Shown here: positions 16,276-24,800 of the stretch, in pieces
Numbering within the stretch: the stretch's first letter is position 1
How the letters are laid out: each line of letters begins with the position of its first letter
Source: Variovorax sp. ZS18.2.2
Lineage (GTDB): Bacteria; Pseudomonadota; Gammaproteobacteria; Burkholderiales; Burkholderiaceae_C
Reading direction: 5' to 3'
Assembly (NCBI RefSeq): GCF_024701975.1
Contig: NZ_JANLNM010000008.1
Span: forward strand, 124,001-188,000
Length of the DNA stretch: 64,000 nucleotides
Translations under genes and position numbers: made by a program
Notes under the pieces: generated by a model
Told to the model about the DNA's origin: nothing
Databases searched by the model: none
The model's input: only the letters and a program-made list of their open reading frames with translations

Positions 16276-16461
16276 CTACTTGGAGCTCCCGCGATCTATC
16301 AGGTCCCACGCAAGGCCTGCAACCCAACCAATACCCACCAACCATGCCCCGGCCTGAACCGTATCGACGTCGCCCGGCGCGGCCCAATGGACCACTACCG
16401 CGAGCGCTAACCCGACAAGGGCGCCAAGACAAGACCATGGTGAGACGAGCGCATCGAGCAT
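16276..16461 (-). CDS. Small membrane protein, 61 aa
   Basis: 61 residues with two hydrophobic segments (LGALVGLALAVVVHWAAPG and AGAWLVGIGWVAGLAWDLI) joined by a short polar turn containing DVDTVQ. No signal-peptidase site. The ribosome-binding site is poor, so the start is uncertain. It is the 5'-most gene of the minus-strand accessory block. Confidence 0.5.
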   Translation of the reverse strand: MLDALVSPWSCLGALVGLALAVVVHWAAPGDVDTVQAGAWLVGIGWVAGLAWDLIDRGSSK

Positions 16462-16568
16462 TTGAGAGGTATGGGCGACTGTTTGATCCTGGCCGCATTC
16501 TGTCGTCGATGCTCACACAGCTTCAAGACTTTCGCGGGTCGTTGCCGAGCCGCACTTGAAGCTCCAAA

Positions 16569-16650
16569 GCGGGCAGGCCCTTGGGCACGGCAATCGCGTT
16601 CCAGCCGATCACCTCGAAGCCCTCGGGGCCGCCCGATTCGGCGACGGTCG
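16569..16650 (-). pseudogene. 82-bp fragment of a tctC/Bug gene
   Basis: Matches 23903-23984, inside the first TctC gene, at 80 of 82 positions and in the same orientation. Read on the minus strand it encodes TVAESGGPEGFEVIGWNAI and then AVPKGLPA, the segment near the C-terminal third of that protein, with one substitution (K to E). Both ends are abrupt, and the surrounding 100 bp on either side are unrelated to tctC. It is a gene remnant, probably left by recombination at the edge of the accessory block. Confidence 0.85.
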
Positions 16651-16721
16651 ATACAGCACATCCGCCTTCAGGCGCCATCGCACGGCATGCGCGCCTGAAT
16701 GGAATGTGGAAGGCGGTCGCT

Positions 16722-18401
16722 CTACCTGCCTGAAGCGTAGTGGCGCACGAAGATGCGCGTTCCCGCGCTCGGCTCGAACTGCTGCCAGGCCAACACCGCG
16801 TTGCCCAGTTCGTCCATGCCGACATCGGGCGTGTTGGCCGCGTCGTCGCTGGTCTCCTGCAGCGCCTGCGCACCCCAGCCTTCGGCCAGCGTGTGGCGCG
16901 ACGTGTAGAGGTCGCCGGGGGCCTGCGTCCACGCGGCGATCGCGTTGCTCGCGTCGTCCATGCCCAGGCCGGGCAGGCTGGTGAGCGCTTGCGAAGCAGC
17001 CGCCCGCACCACTGTGTCCGCGCCGAATGCCGCGCCCGATGCCGCGGTTGCGGCCATGAGCGCGTTGTCTTGCCGCCCCCAGCTCACCACCGCCGCACCG
17101 GCCGCGTTCACGCGCAGCACCGGTGTGCTCAGGAAGGCCTGCGTCGACAGGAACGGTGCGCCCACGCGTGCCGTGCCGCCTTGCCATGCACCACCCGAGA
17201 AGCGCTTGAACCACACGGCGCTTTCCCACTGGTTGCTGCCGCCGGGCAGGTCGACCTGGCCCCAGGCCAGCAGCGCGTTGCCGCCGGCGTCGATCGCCAG
17301 GTCGTGCGCGCCTATCGATTGCGAGGTGCCGGCATCGGGCACCAGCTCCGCCGCCGCGCCCCAGGTGCCGCCAGCGTTGGCGCTGTTGGTCCACAGCGAT
17401 GAGCTGATGCCGGTGGAGCGCTTCCACACCGCCAGCGCTTCGCCCGAGCCCGCGACCACCACGGCCGGATCGCCGTTCACCACGCCCGAGACCTCGTCGG
17501 TCTCGATCAGTTCGGCCGTGCCCCAGCCGCCCGATGGCGTGTAGCGATTGGCATAGATGCTGAAGCGCGTGGCCGGGCCGATCTGCGACCACACCGCCAC
17601 CGCGTTGCCGTTGGCGTCGATGCCCGTGCTCGCGAAGCCGACCGTGCCGGCGCCTGTTTCCAGCAGCGCCGGTGCACCCCAGCCGGTGGCCGGGTCGACC
17701 TGCAGCGCCCACATGTCGTAGGCGCCCGGCGAGCTCAGCTGCGTCCATGCCACCACGGCACGGCCGCTGTTCTTGTCGATGGCCACGCGAATGTCGCGCA
17801 CGCTGCCGCTGTTGGCTTCCAGGCGCTGCGGCGCGCTCCAGCCGTCGCCCGGGCGGTAGAGGCTGCCCCACAGCCTGTCGATCAACTGGCCGGCCTCGAG
17901 CTGGCGCCATACGAGCAGCGCGCGCCCTTGCGCATCGACCACCACCTTCGGCTGGCTCGCGCCGCCGGCGGACAGCGTGAGCGCATCGCCCCAGCCGAGC
18001 ACCGGCGGCGCGGCGACGAACGCGGCCGTCACGGTGCGCGCGGCGTCCATGCGCACGCTGCAGGTGGGCGCGTTGCTGCTGCACGCGCCGCCCCAGCTGC
18101 CCAGCACCTGCCCCGCCGCCGGCGTGGCCGTAAGCGTGACCTGCGTGCCGGCCGCGAAATCCGCGCCGCAGCTGTCAGCGCAATCGATGCCCGCAGGTTG
18201 CGAGGCGACCCGGCCGCCACCGGTGATGGCAACGTCCAGCCGATGCGCCGCACCCGCGGGCGGAGGCAAACCGATGGGCGGGAAAACGCCGCCACCGGAT
18301 CCGCCGCCACCACCGCCGCAGGCCGTCAAAGCCATCAGGGCCACGGTCCACACACAAGCCATCCACCGCCTGCAAGCGCTCTTCTTCGTCATGTCTGCCA
18401 T
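16722..18401 (-). CDS. Large outer lipoprotein, repeat/beta-propeller-like
   Basis: 559 residues. Lipoprotein signal with lipobox LTAC (Cys28) followed by a Gly-rich linker. Residues about 52-133 resemble a divergent InlB B-repeat (GGGRVASQPAGIDC, GTQVTLTATPAAGQVLGSW, RTVTAAF). The rest carries six or more repeats built around a (G/A)NA(V/L)(A/V)W sequence (ALLVWRQ, AVVAWTQ, AVAVWSQ, EALAVW, ALLAWGQ, AIAAWTQ, AVLAWQQ), spaced about 50-60 residues and reminiscent of propeller blades. Surface or periplasmic binding is the likely role; the ligand is unknown. Confidence 0.85.
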   Translation of the reverse strand: MADMTKKSACRRWMACVWTVALMALTACGGGGGGSGGGVFPPIGLPPPAGAAHRLDVAITGGGRVASQPAGIDCADSCGADFAAGTQVTLTATPAAGQVLGSWGGACSSNAPTCSVRMDAARTVTAAFVAAPPVLGWGDALTLSAGGASQPKVVVDAQGRALLVWRQLEAGQLIDRLWGSLYRPGDGWSAPQRLEANSGSVRDIRVAIDKNSGRAVVAWTQLSSPGAYDMWALQVDPATGWGAPALLETGAGTVGFASTGIDANGNAVAVWSQIGPATRFSIYANRYTPSGGWGTAELIETDEVSGVVNGDPAVVVAGSGEALAVWKRSTGISSSLWTNSANAGGTWGAAAELVPDAGTSQSIGAHDLAIDAGGNALLAWGQVDLPGGSNQWESAVWFKRFSGGAWQGGTARVGAPFLSTQAFLSTPVLRVNAAGAAVVSWGRQDNALMAATAASGAAFGADTVVRAAASQALTSLPGLGMDDASNAIAAWTQAPGDLYTSRHTLAEGWGAQALQETSDDAANTPDVGMDELGNAVLAWQQFEPSAGTRIFVRHYASGR

Positions 18402-18605
18402 TCCTCGTTCGCTGACGCCGGGGCCCGGCGCCTTCTGTGCTGCTCAAGAGAGGCGAATCGTAGGAAGGCGCATGGGCGAGGGCCATAGCACCATCGGGCA
18501 TGTCCGCGCACCTGCCCGAAGGTGCTGTTTCGCGGCGGGCGGTGTCTGGCTAGGCTCGGTGTTCGAGCGCGAGTTCGTTCGCACCCCTGAACTTCATACC
18601 GTTGC

Positions 18606-19010
18606 ATGACACATTCACCGCCCCCTCTTCTCCTCGCATTGCTGATGGCCGCTGCGCTTGTCGGCGGGTGCGCCTCGACTGCGGTGACCGACGACGCCAT
18701 CGTCACCAACACCTCGCGCGCACTGGGCCTGCCGCCCACCGCGTTCACCATCTCGAACCGCGCCGACAGCGGCGTGCAGACCACCTTCATCGCCAAGACC
18801 GACGGCGGCCGCACATACAACTGCTACGTGGAGGGCTCGGTGTCGGTCGTGGGCCGCGTGGTCAGCGATGCGATCTGCCAGGAGATGCGCCAGAGCGATG
18901 CGCCCGCGTCCGCGCGCCGCTCCAACGCCAGGCCGGCGAGCGGCACCGCGCCGGCGCCCGCGCCCGCACCGGCTTGCAATGCATTGCTGCGTGCCGCCGG
19001 CCGCTGCTGA
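18606..19010 (+). CDS. Small lipoprotein, 134 aa
   Basis: 134 residues with a signal peptide and lipobox LVGGC (Cys22). The mature part contains TDGGRTYNCYVEGSVSVVGRVVSDAICQEM, an unassigned conserved-looking core with two cysteines that could pair, then a Pro/Ala-rich tail (APAPAPAPA) ending in a third and fourth cysteine. Function unknown. It stands about 100 bp before the two-component genes on the same strand and could share their transcript. Confidence 0.75.
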   Translation: MTHSPPPLLLALLMAAALVGGCASTAVTDDAIVTNTSRALGLPPTAFTISNRADSGVQTTFIAKTDGGRTYNCYVEGSVSVVGRVVSDAICQEMRQSDAPASARRSNARPASGTAPAPAPAPACNALLRAAGRC

Positions 19011-19114
19011 AGGACCCGGCCGATCCTGAGATTCCCGCGCTGCGCCAGCCGGTGTGGACAATGGCGCCCCACGAGGAGATGGCGCGGCCCGCCGGGCCCG
19101 CACCGAGGATCACC

Positions 19115-19723
19115 ATGAAACTCCTGCTTGTCGACGATCACCCGCTGTTCGGTGTCGGCTTTGCGCATGCGCTCACGCACGCACGGCCCGACTTTGAGGT
19201 GGAGACCGCCCTGTCGCTCGGGCAGGGCGTGGAGCGCGCCTCGCAATGCCCGCCGGACATCGTGCTGATCGACTACCGCCTGGGCGGCGAAGACGGCCTG
19301 GAAGGGCTGCGCCTCTTCGGTGTGCGGCATCCCCTGGTCTCCCGCCTGCTGATCTCGGGCGACGAGGAACCGGCCCTGGCCGCGCGCGCACGCGCCGCGG
19401 GCGCGGCCGGCTTCATCGGCAAGTCGCAACCGGTGGCGCGCATCGCCGCCGCGCTGGACGAAGTGGCGGCCGGCGGCGAGGCGTTCGATGTGCTGCAGCC
19501 GCGCGCCGGCCTCGCGGCTTCGGGCCTCACCCCGCGGCAGCTCGAAGTGCTGCTGCTGGTCGCCCAGGGCCGCCAGAACAAGCAGATCGCCGCCGAGCTG
19601 CAGATCGCGGAGCGCACCGTCAAGCTGCACATCACGGCCCTGCTCGATGCGATGGATGCGCGCAACCGCACCCACCTGCTGGTGCAGGCACGGCGCGCGG
19701 GGCTGATGCTGGACGTGCGATGA
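19115..19723 (+). CDS. LuxR/NarL-family response regulator
   Basis: 202 residues from ATG 19115 with GAGGA 4 bases upstream. Receiver domain 1-115: acidic pair D7-D8, phospho-acceptor D53 (LIDYRLGGEDG), and a serine in LLISGDE with lysine in FIGKSQP. C-terminal LuxR-type HTH: LTPRQLEVLLLVAQGRQNKQIAAELQIAERTVKLHITALL. Its stop overlaps the histidine kinase start by ATGA, so the kinase is very likely its partner. Target genes unknown. Confidence 0.92.
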   Translation: MKLLLVDDHPLFGVGFAHALTHARPDFEVETALSLGQGVERASQCPPDIVLIDYRLGGEDGLEGLRLFGVRHPLVSRLLISGDEEPALAARARAAGAAGFIGKSQPVARIAAALDEVAAGGEAFDVLQPRAGLAASGLTPRQLEVLLLVAQGRQNKQIAAELQIAERTVKLHITALLDAMDARNRTHLLVQARRAGLMLDVR

Positions 19724-21552
19724 GCGCCCCCGCGCCCGCGTCTGGGTCGTCTGGGTCTGGCCTACGCGGCTTCATCGCCGCGCGCCTGGCCTTCTCGGAG
19801 CTGCAGTTCCAGCAACTGGAGCAGATGATCCGTTCCACGCCCTGGGTGTGGATCCTGGCCGCGATGGCGGGGTCTCTTTGCTACATCGAATACGCGGACG
19901 GGCCCGACGGCCAGCGCGTGCGCGCGTGGTTCGTCGTCTACTGCGTCATCGTCGCCGTGCGCCTGGGCATCTGGCTCGCGTGGGTGTTGCGGCCGGGGCT
20001 TCGCGCCAACCTGCCGGCCATGATGCTGCCCGTCATCGCCGTCACCCAGCTCATGGCCTTCTCGCTGGGCGCGCTGTGCGTGCTGCTGCAGCACGACGGG
20101 CCGGCGCAGGCCGAGGCCATTCTTCACATCACCATGGTCACGATGTCCCTGGGCGGGGCGATCCGGCTGGCCACCATAGGGCGGGCGGCCGACGTCTATG
20201 TGGCGTTCATCCTCGGCCCCCTGGTGCTGCGCGACATGTGGTTCGGCGGCAGCTACCAGATGGCCCTGGCGTCGATCGTTTCGCTGATCGGCATCTACAC
20301 GCTGCTGAGCGCCAGGCTGTTGTCGTCCGCGCTGCACGAGATCCAGGCGCAGCGCCGGCGCAATGCCGAACTGGTGATTGCGCTGAGTGCCGAAAACGAG
20401 CGCAGCACCTCGGCCCGGCGCACGGCTGAAGAAGCCGTGGCCGCGCGCATGCGCTTCTTCGCCTCGGCCAACCACGACCTTCGCCAGCCGCTCAACGCGA
20501 TGGCACTGCTGGCGCAGACCGTGCACAACGTGAGCACCGAGCGCCATGTGAAAGAGATGTCGGAACAACTGGTGGCCTGTGCCGACGGCATGACCGACGT
20601 GGTGGACGACCTCCTCGACATCACCCGCGCCGACGCCGGCTCGCTCAGCCCGCTGTGGTCGTCCTTCGCCATCGACGAGCTGCTGGCCGAGTGCTGCCGG
20701 CCGCACCAGGCGGTGGCCGCCGCGAAGGGGCTGCGCCTGGAGATTGCTGCCGGCCACGTGGCCGTGCGCAGCGACCGGGCCTTGCTGGCCAGGGTCGTCA
20801 CCAACCTCCTGGCCAACGCCATCCGCTACACGCGCGAAGGGCAGGTGCGCATCGGCAGCCGCATCGCCGGCGGCCGGCTGCGGCTGTCGGTGGAGGACAC
20901 GGGCATCGGCATCGCTGCCGAGCATTTGCCGCAGGTTTTCGAAGAGTTCTTTCAGGTCGACAACCCGGCGCGCGACCGGCGCCTGGGCTACGGCCTGGGG
21001 CTGGCCACCGTCAAGCGCTTGAGCGACCTGCTGGATCTGCGGGTGACGGCGCACTCCGTGCCGGGGCAAGGCAGCGTGTTCGAACTGCAGCTTCCGCTGG
21101 CCGATGCCGACGCGAGCGAACGGCTGGATGAGGCCGAACGCTCCTTTGCCGCCGCATCGTCATCGACCACCGCGCTGGCGATGCGAATCCTGGTGGTCGA
21201 CGACGACCAGAGTTCGCTGCAGGCGCTCGGCGGGCTGCTCGCTTCCTGGGGCATGGATGTGCGCTCCGCGAGCGACGTGCAGGGCGGACTGGGCACGCTG
21301 CAAGCAGGCTTCAGACCGCAAGCGCTGGTGGTGGACTTGCGGCTGGGGCCGCAGGTCAGCGGCATTCAGGCGATCGAGGACATTCGCTCGGCGCTGGGTG
21401 ATGCCGAACTGCCTGCGCTGATCGTCACCGGTGATGTGGGAGGCGACTACCTGGACGCGGCGCGCGCGGCGGGCCTGCCCGTCATCGTGAAGCCTGTGCG
21501 GCCTTCGCACCTTCGGGCGTTTCTGGGGCACGTGCAGGCGCTTGGGCGGTAG
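19720..21552 (+). CDS. Hybrid sensor histidine kinase
   Basis: 610 residues. N-terminal part has about six TM segments (residues 40-205) with no large periplasmic domain, so the signal is probably sensed in the membrane. A short coiled stretch is followed by HisKA (H252 in ANHDLRQPLNAM), HATPase (NLLANAIRYT around 362-371, DTGIGIA around 393, GYGLGLA around 423) and a C-terminal receiver with D539 (LVVDLRLG). The receiver suggests a phosphorelay or self-modulation. Paired with the overlapping LuxR-type regulator. Confidence 0.93.
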   Translation: MSAPAPASGSSGSGLRGFIAARLAFSELQFQQLEQMIRSTPWVWILAAMAGSLCYIEYADGPDGQRVRAWFVVYCVIVAVRLGIWLAWVLRPGLRANLPAMMLPVIAVTQLMAFSLGALCVLLQHDGPAQAEAILHITMVTMSLGGAIRLATIGRAADVYVAFILGPLVLRDMWFGGSYQMALASIVSLIGIYTLLSARLLSSALHEIQAQRRRNAELVIALSAENERSTSARRTAEEAVAARMRFFASANHDLRQPLNAMALLAQTVHNVSTERHVKEMSEQLVACADGMTDVVDDLLDITRADAGSLSPLWSSFAIDELLAECCRPHQAVAAAKGLRLEIAAGHVAVRSDRALLARVVTNLLANAIRYTREGQVRIGSRIAGGRLRLSVEDTGIGIAAEHLPQVFEEFFQVDNPARDRRLGYGLGLATVKRLSDLLDLRVTAHSVPGQGSVFELQLPLADADASERLDEAERSFAAASSSTTALAMRILVVDDDQSSLQALGGLLASWGMDVRSASDVQGGLGTLQAGFRPQALVVDLRLGPQVSGIQAIEDIRSALGDAELPALIVTGDVGGDYLDAARAAGLPVIVKPVRPSHLRAFLGHVQALGR

Positions 21553-21663
21553 GGGCTCAGCGCGCGGTACAGACCGGAGCCGAACGCGCTTGGTTTCGAG
21601 GTGCGTGCATCACAATCTTCCGCACTATCAATATGCGGACACCGCTCGCCGGAGGAACTGAAG

Positions 21664-22101
21664 ATGGCTTACCTGAAAGAACTCAAGGTCACGTTCACGC
21701 GCAAGCGCGTGGACGACGACCTGCTGAACAAACCCGTGGAGAGCCCCGGACAGGTGTTCGCGCTGTTCAAGGACATGCAGGACGAGACCAAGGAGAAGGT
21801 GGTCGTGCTGCATTTGAATCCGCAGTTGGAGATTCTTTCTTATGAGGTAGCGGCGATTGGGTCGGCTACTGCGACGCTGATGGAGCCAGTGGAGATCTAT
21901 CGGAACGCGATGCTTGCGAGGGCGAGTTCATTGATCGTGGTGCACAACCATCCTTCGGGGCACTGCAAGCCTTCTGAGGCGGATATCAGCATTGCGATGA
22001 AGCTGCATGAACTGGTGGAAATTCATGGGATGCCGCTGCAAGATTTCATCATTATTGGGGATGGTATTTACGGCAGCTTTCGGGAAGACGGGCGATTTTG
22101 A
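21664..22101 (+). CDS. RadC-like JAB domain protein without HhH domain
   Basis: 145 residues from ATG 21664 with GGAGGAACTGAAG upstream. It has the JAMM metalloprotease-like site: HNHPSG with H94 and H96, S104, D107, and an upstream glutamate (E74 or E77). Genomic RadC is about 220 residues with an N-terminal helix-hairpin-helix; that part is missing here, as in the short RadC proteins of mobile elements and islands. The role of JAB-only RadC is unsettled; a DNA repair function is doubtful. Base composition drops toward AT in its second half and stays low in the next gene. Confidence 0.85.
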   Translation: MAYLKELKVTFTRKRVDDDLLNKPVESPGQVFALFKDMQDETKEKVVVLHLNPQLEILSYEVAAIGSATATLMEPVEIYRNAMLARASSLIVVHNHPSGHCKPSEADISIAMKLHELVEIHGMPLQDFIIIGDGIYGSFREDGRF

Positions 22102-22139
22102 TGCTTGCTTAAAACGATTTTTGTCGAATTCCTAGAATT

Positions 22140-22156
22140 CTCGCGCGCAACGCGAG
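22140..22156. repeat. Hairpin between RadC-like gene and 491-aa gene
   Basis: CTCGCG-CGCAA-CGCGAG, a perfect 6-bp stem, lies about 20 bp before the next gene; GAATTC also occurs twice just upstream (around 22124-22139). It may act in the leader of the downstream gene. Confidence 0.35.
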
Positions 22157-22175
22157 GTCAAGGCGTCATACACCC

Positions 22176-23651
22176 ATGATCAATAAATCCGAAATCAAAG
22201 ACGCCGTTGATTCGGCTGAAATCGCTTATTTGGAGTGTTGGGATTTTTTAATAAAAATTAAGGAAGGAAATATATTTGACGCAAAGCCTGTTTCGATACA
22301 AACGTTTCAACCAAGATTAGGTGAAGCGCTCGCTCGGCTATCCAGCCTTCATCGGGAAATAGAGAAGGAAAAAGAGAAGAGTATTTTGCGCAATCGATTG
22401 AGAAAAACCAAGCAATCTGTTGTTCGATTGCGCTTCCTTGCAAAGCAGCAAATGGTTCTTGCCCAAGCGATCTCAGTCGGAAAAACGATTGGTGATGGCT
22501 TTGCCTGGTTTTTCTACCGCGAAGACCGTCAATATCTCGCAAAACACCTAACCGAACAAGAGCAGCTTCACGTTCCATCAGGGATCGGCGGTTTCGCCGA
22601 ACTTGAGTTCATGCGAAGTGTTCCCAGTATTGCGGGTTACTTCTGCCTCTATCACAGCATCACATCGATACTGCGACTAGGTGACGTTACGTTGGTTGAC
22701 CTCAAGGAATTGCGAGTAGCTGCGATAGGTGAAATAAAGTCCGGTATACCTCGCGACGGAAAATTAGTTGTATCGCTCTACATTTCCACTCCCAAATTTG
22801 TCGCTCAAGATTTCGAGGCGAATATTCGGCCCAGCGCGGAACCCAAAACCGACGACATCGTTCGTGAGGGGCTTTCTCAGCGTGCTAAGGATCGATTAGG
22901 TAGACAGATGGAGCGTATTTCGGCGTCATATACACAGCTACGGTCAACGCCTGATGGACACCTGGCATTTGAGATGGATGGCCATATTGATTTACTCGAG
23001 CAGGTGGTGATAACAACAATGCGCCGGGGAAGCTCCTTGGAACGCGTGGGCGGCGGACTTTTGGTATTTGGTCTTCGTCAAAGTCATGCCAGCCTATACA
23101 AAAGACTAAGTAGCAGAACAATTCCATCGTTGAACAAAAAACTTGCTGGAATTGAAGCGCAAGTAACTGAGCTATTGGTAGGCAATCGAACTGACAACAG
23201 TCTGACCGTTGCGACAGCAATATACGACTCTGACGGTCGCACACATCACAAGCCGGGGATGACGCATCCAATCTGGTGGCCGATGAGCATGATCAATCTT
23301 CAAAGGCTAGTCTTTGCCGAAGTAAGCGTCTTCACGATTTTCAATCCAGCGCCATTGATGGCCACTCTTGAAACGGAAGGGTTTCAGGTAGAAGAAATTG
23401 CGGAAAGACATTTTCGAGTGACGAAGGAAATTGATGGATATCGGTTTGTAGCTGAAGGAATGAGCCACTATTTCGAAATGATCCAACACTACTTCATGTC
23501 GGAGGGCTCTGTCGTGAACTTACTTAAGGAAGCGGATGCAGAAATCAAACGACAAAGGAAAGGACATTCCACCCCTCAGAGAATTGATCTTTTAATTGAA
23601 CAGAGGTTTGGGAAACTCCAGAAAATTCAATCAGCGCTGCCGGACGCTTAA
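22176..23651 (+). CDS. Hypothetical 491-aa protein, possible PD-(D/E)XK core
   Basis: 491 residues, clearly more AT-rich than its surroundings, so probably acquired. N-terminal 100 residues are helical (EKEKEKSILRNRLRK). The middle has GIGGFAELEFMRSVPSIAGYF, then LRLGDVTLVDLKELRVAAIGEIKSG (D170, D175, E186-x-K188), the acidic-strand plus E-x-K arrangement of PD-(D/E)XK nucleases. The C-terminal half holds an alpha/beta domain with VFAEVSVFTIFNP and FVAEGMSHYFEMIQHYF. No helicase, ATPase or methylase motif is seen. A nuclease or defence role is a hypothesis from the motif and its location; no family name can be given. Confidence 0.7.
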   Translation: MINKSEIKDAVDSAEIAYLECWDFLIKIKEGNIFDAKPVSIQTFQPRLGEALARLSSLHREIEKEKEKSILRNRLRKTKQSVVRLRFLAKQQMVLAQAISVGKTIGDGFAWFFYREDRQYLAKHLTEQEQLHVPSGIGGFAELEFMRSVPSIAGYFCLYHSITSILRLGDVTLVDLKELRVAAIGEIKSGIPRDGKLVVSLYISTPKFVAQDFEANIRPSAEPKTDDIVREGLSQRAKDRLGRQMERISASYTQLRSTPDGHLAFEMDGHIDLLEQVVITTMRRGSSLERVGGGLLVFGLRQSHASLYKRLSSRTIPSLNKKLAGIEAQVTELLVGNRTDNSLTVATAIYDSDGRTHHKPGMTHPIWWPMSMINLQRLVFAEVSVFTIFNPAPLMATLETEGFQVEEIAERHFRVTKEIDGYRFVAEGMSHYFEMIQHYFMSEGSVVNLLKEADAEIKRQRKGHSTPQRIDLLIEQRFGKLQKIQSALPDA

Positions 23652-23669
23652 TAACAAAATACTTCCTGC

Positions 23670-23696
23670 CATGCCGCTCGGCAAACGAGCAGCATG
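23670..23696. terminator. Hairpin between convergent genes
   Basis: CATGCCGCTCG-GCAAA-CGAGCAGCATG: 11-bp arms with one mismatch, between the 491-residue gene and the convergent tctC gene. There is no long T-run on either side, so termination is plausible but unproven. Confidence 0.4.
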
Positions 23697-23715
23697 ACAA
23701 ATAGGATCGCCCCAA

Positions 23716-24726
23716 TCAATCCAGCGAAACATTCGCCTTCTTAATCACATCCCCAAACCGCTGCGTCTCACTCGCCACAAACTGATCGAACTGCGGCCGC
23801 GTCGTCGGGAACGGCTCATAGCCGAAGCTCTTGAACTTCTCCAGCACATCGGGTTCCGCGAGCCCCTTCTCGATGTCGCGCTTGATCTTCTCGGTCACCG
23901 AGGCGGGCAGGCCCTTGGGCACGGCAATCGCGTTCCAGCCGATCACTTCGAAGCCCTTGGGGCCGCCCGATTCGGCGACGGTCGGCACGTCGGGGAAGGC
24001 GGCGTTGCGCTGGGGCGCGGCCACGGCCAGAAAGCGCAGCTTGTTGGCGCGCTGCAGCGGGCCGGCGGTGGCGCTGCTGCCGAGGGCAAAGGCCAGTTCG
24101 CCCGTGGCCACCGAGGTGTAGAGCTGCGTGGTTTCCTTGTAGATGATGTGTTCCATCTGCGTGCCGGTGGCCGACTCGAAGAGCTCCGAGCCCAGGTGCA
24201 CCGGGTTGCCGACCGACCATGAGCCGTAGTCGAGCTTGCCGGGGTTGGCCTTGGCGTCGGCGATGAGGTCGCCCACGGTCTTGTACTTGCTGTTGGTGGC
24301 AACGGTGAAGAAGAAGTAGGTCTTGAAGAGCGGCAGCAGCGTGTCGAAGTCCTTGGCGCTGTCGTAGGGCAGCTTCTTGAAGAGCGCCGGGTACGCGGCC
24401 AGGTGCACGTTGTCGAGCACGATGATGTCGTGGCCGTCTTTGGCGCCGCGCTTGAAGGCGTCGATGGCGATGAAGCCGTTGCCGCCCGGGCGGTTCTCGA
24501 CCACCACCGGCTGGCCCCAGGCGCGCGAGAGCTTGTCGGCCACGAGGCGGGCCACGCCGTCGGGGCCGCCGCCGACCGGGAACGGCGTGATGATGCGCAC
24601 GGGCTTGGTGGGGAAGGCTTGTTGTTGCTGCTGTGCCGATGCGGTGATCGGCGCCAGCGCGGCAGCAATGGCCAGCGCAGCTGCGGCCAGGCCGACACTG
24701 CGGCGTGTTGTCTTTGTGTACGTCAT
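23716..24726 (-). CDS. Bug/TctC-family periplasmic binding protein
   Basis: 336 residues from ATG 24726, with a signal peptide ending near TASAQ. Family marks: FPTKPVRIITPFPVGGGPDGVARLVADKLS, VVENRPGGNGFIAIDAF, PTVAESGGPKGFEVIGWNAI and PKGLP. Bug proteins bind a carboxylate in the periplasm, sometimes for a TctAB transporter and sometimes as orphan sensors; no tctAB is here. The loop LVENRPGG fits this family. It lies at the end of the pca cluster, so an aromatic acid or ketoadipate-type ligand is likely. An 82-bp remnant of a near-identical gene lies at 16569-16650. Confidence 0.92.
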   Translation of the reverse strand: MTYTKTTRRSVGLAAAALAIAAALAPITASAQQQQQAFPTKPVRIITPFPVGGGPDGVARLVADKLSRAWGQPVVVENRPGGNGFIAIDAFKRGAKDGHDIIVLDNVHLAAYPALFKKLPYDSAKDFDTLLPLFKTYFFFTVATNSKYKTVGDLIADAKANPGKLDYGSWSVGNPVHLGSELFESATGTQMEHIIYKETTQLYTSVATGELAFALGSSATAGPLQRANKLRFLAVAAPQRNAAFPDVPTVAESGGPKGFEVIGWNAIAVPKGLPASVTEKIKRDIEKGLAEPDVLEKFKSFGYEPFPTTRPQFDQFVASETQRFGDVIKKANVSLD

Positions 24727-24800
24727 CCTCTGATCCTCTTCTTTCGGTTCTCTTGGTTTGAAAAACTCTTTCGGACCGCCCTGCGGACTCGGGGCGGCTG

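Noticed and set aside
16609-18084. Long minus-strand frame overlapping the large lipoprotein
   Set aside because: Arg/Ala/Gly-rich shadow; the other frame has a lipobox and regular repeats.
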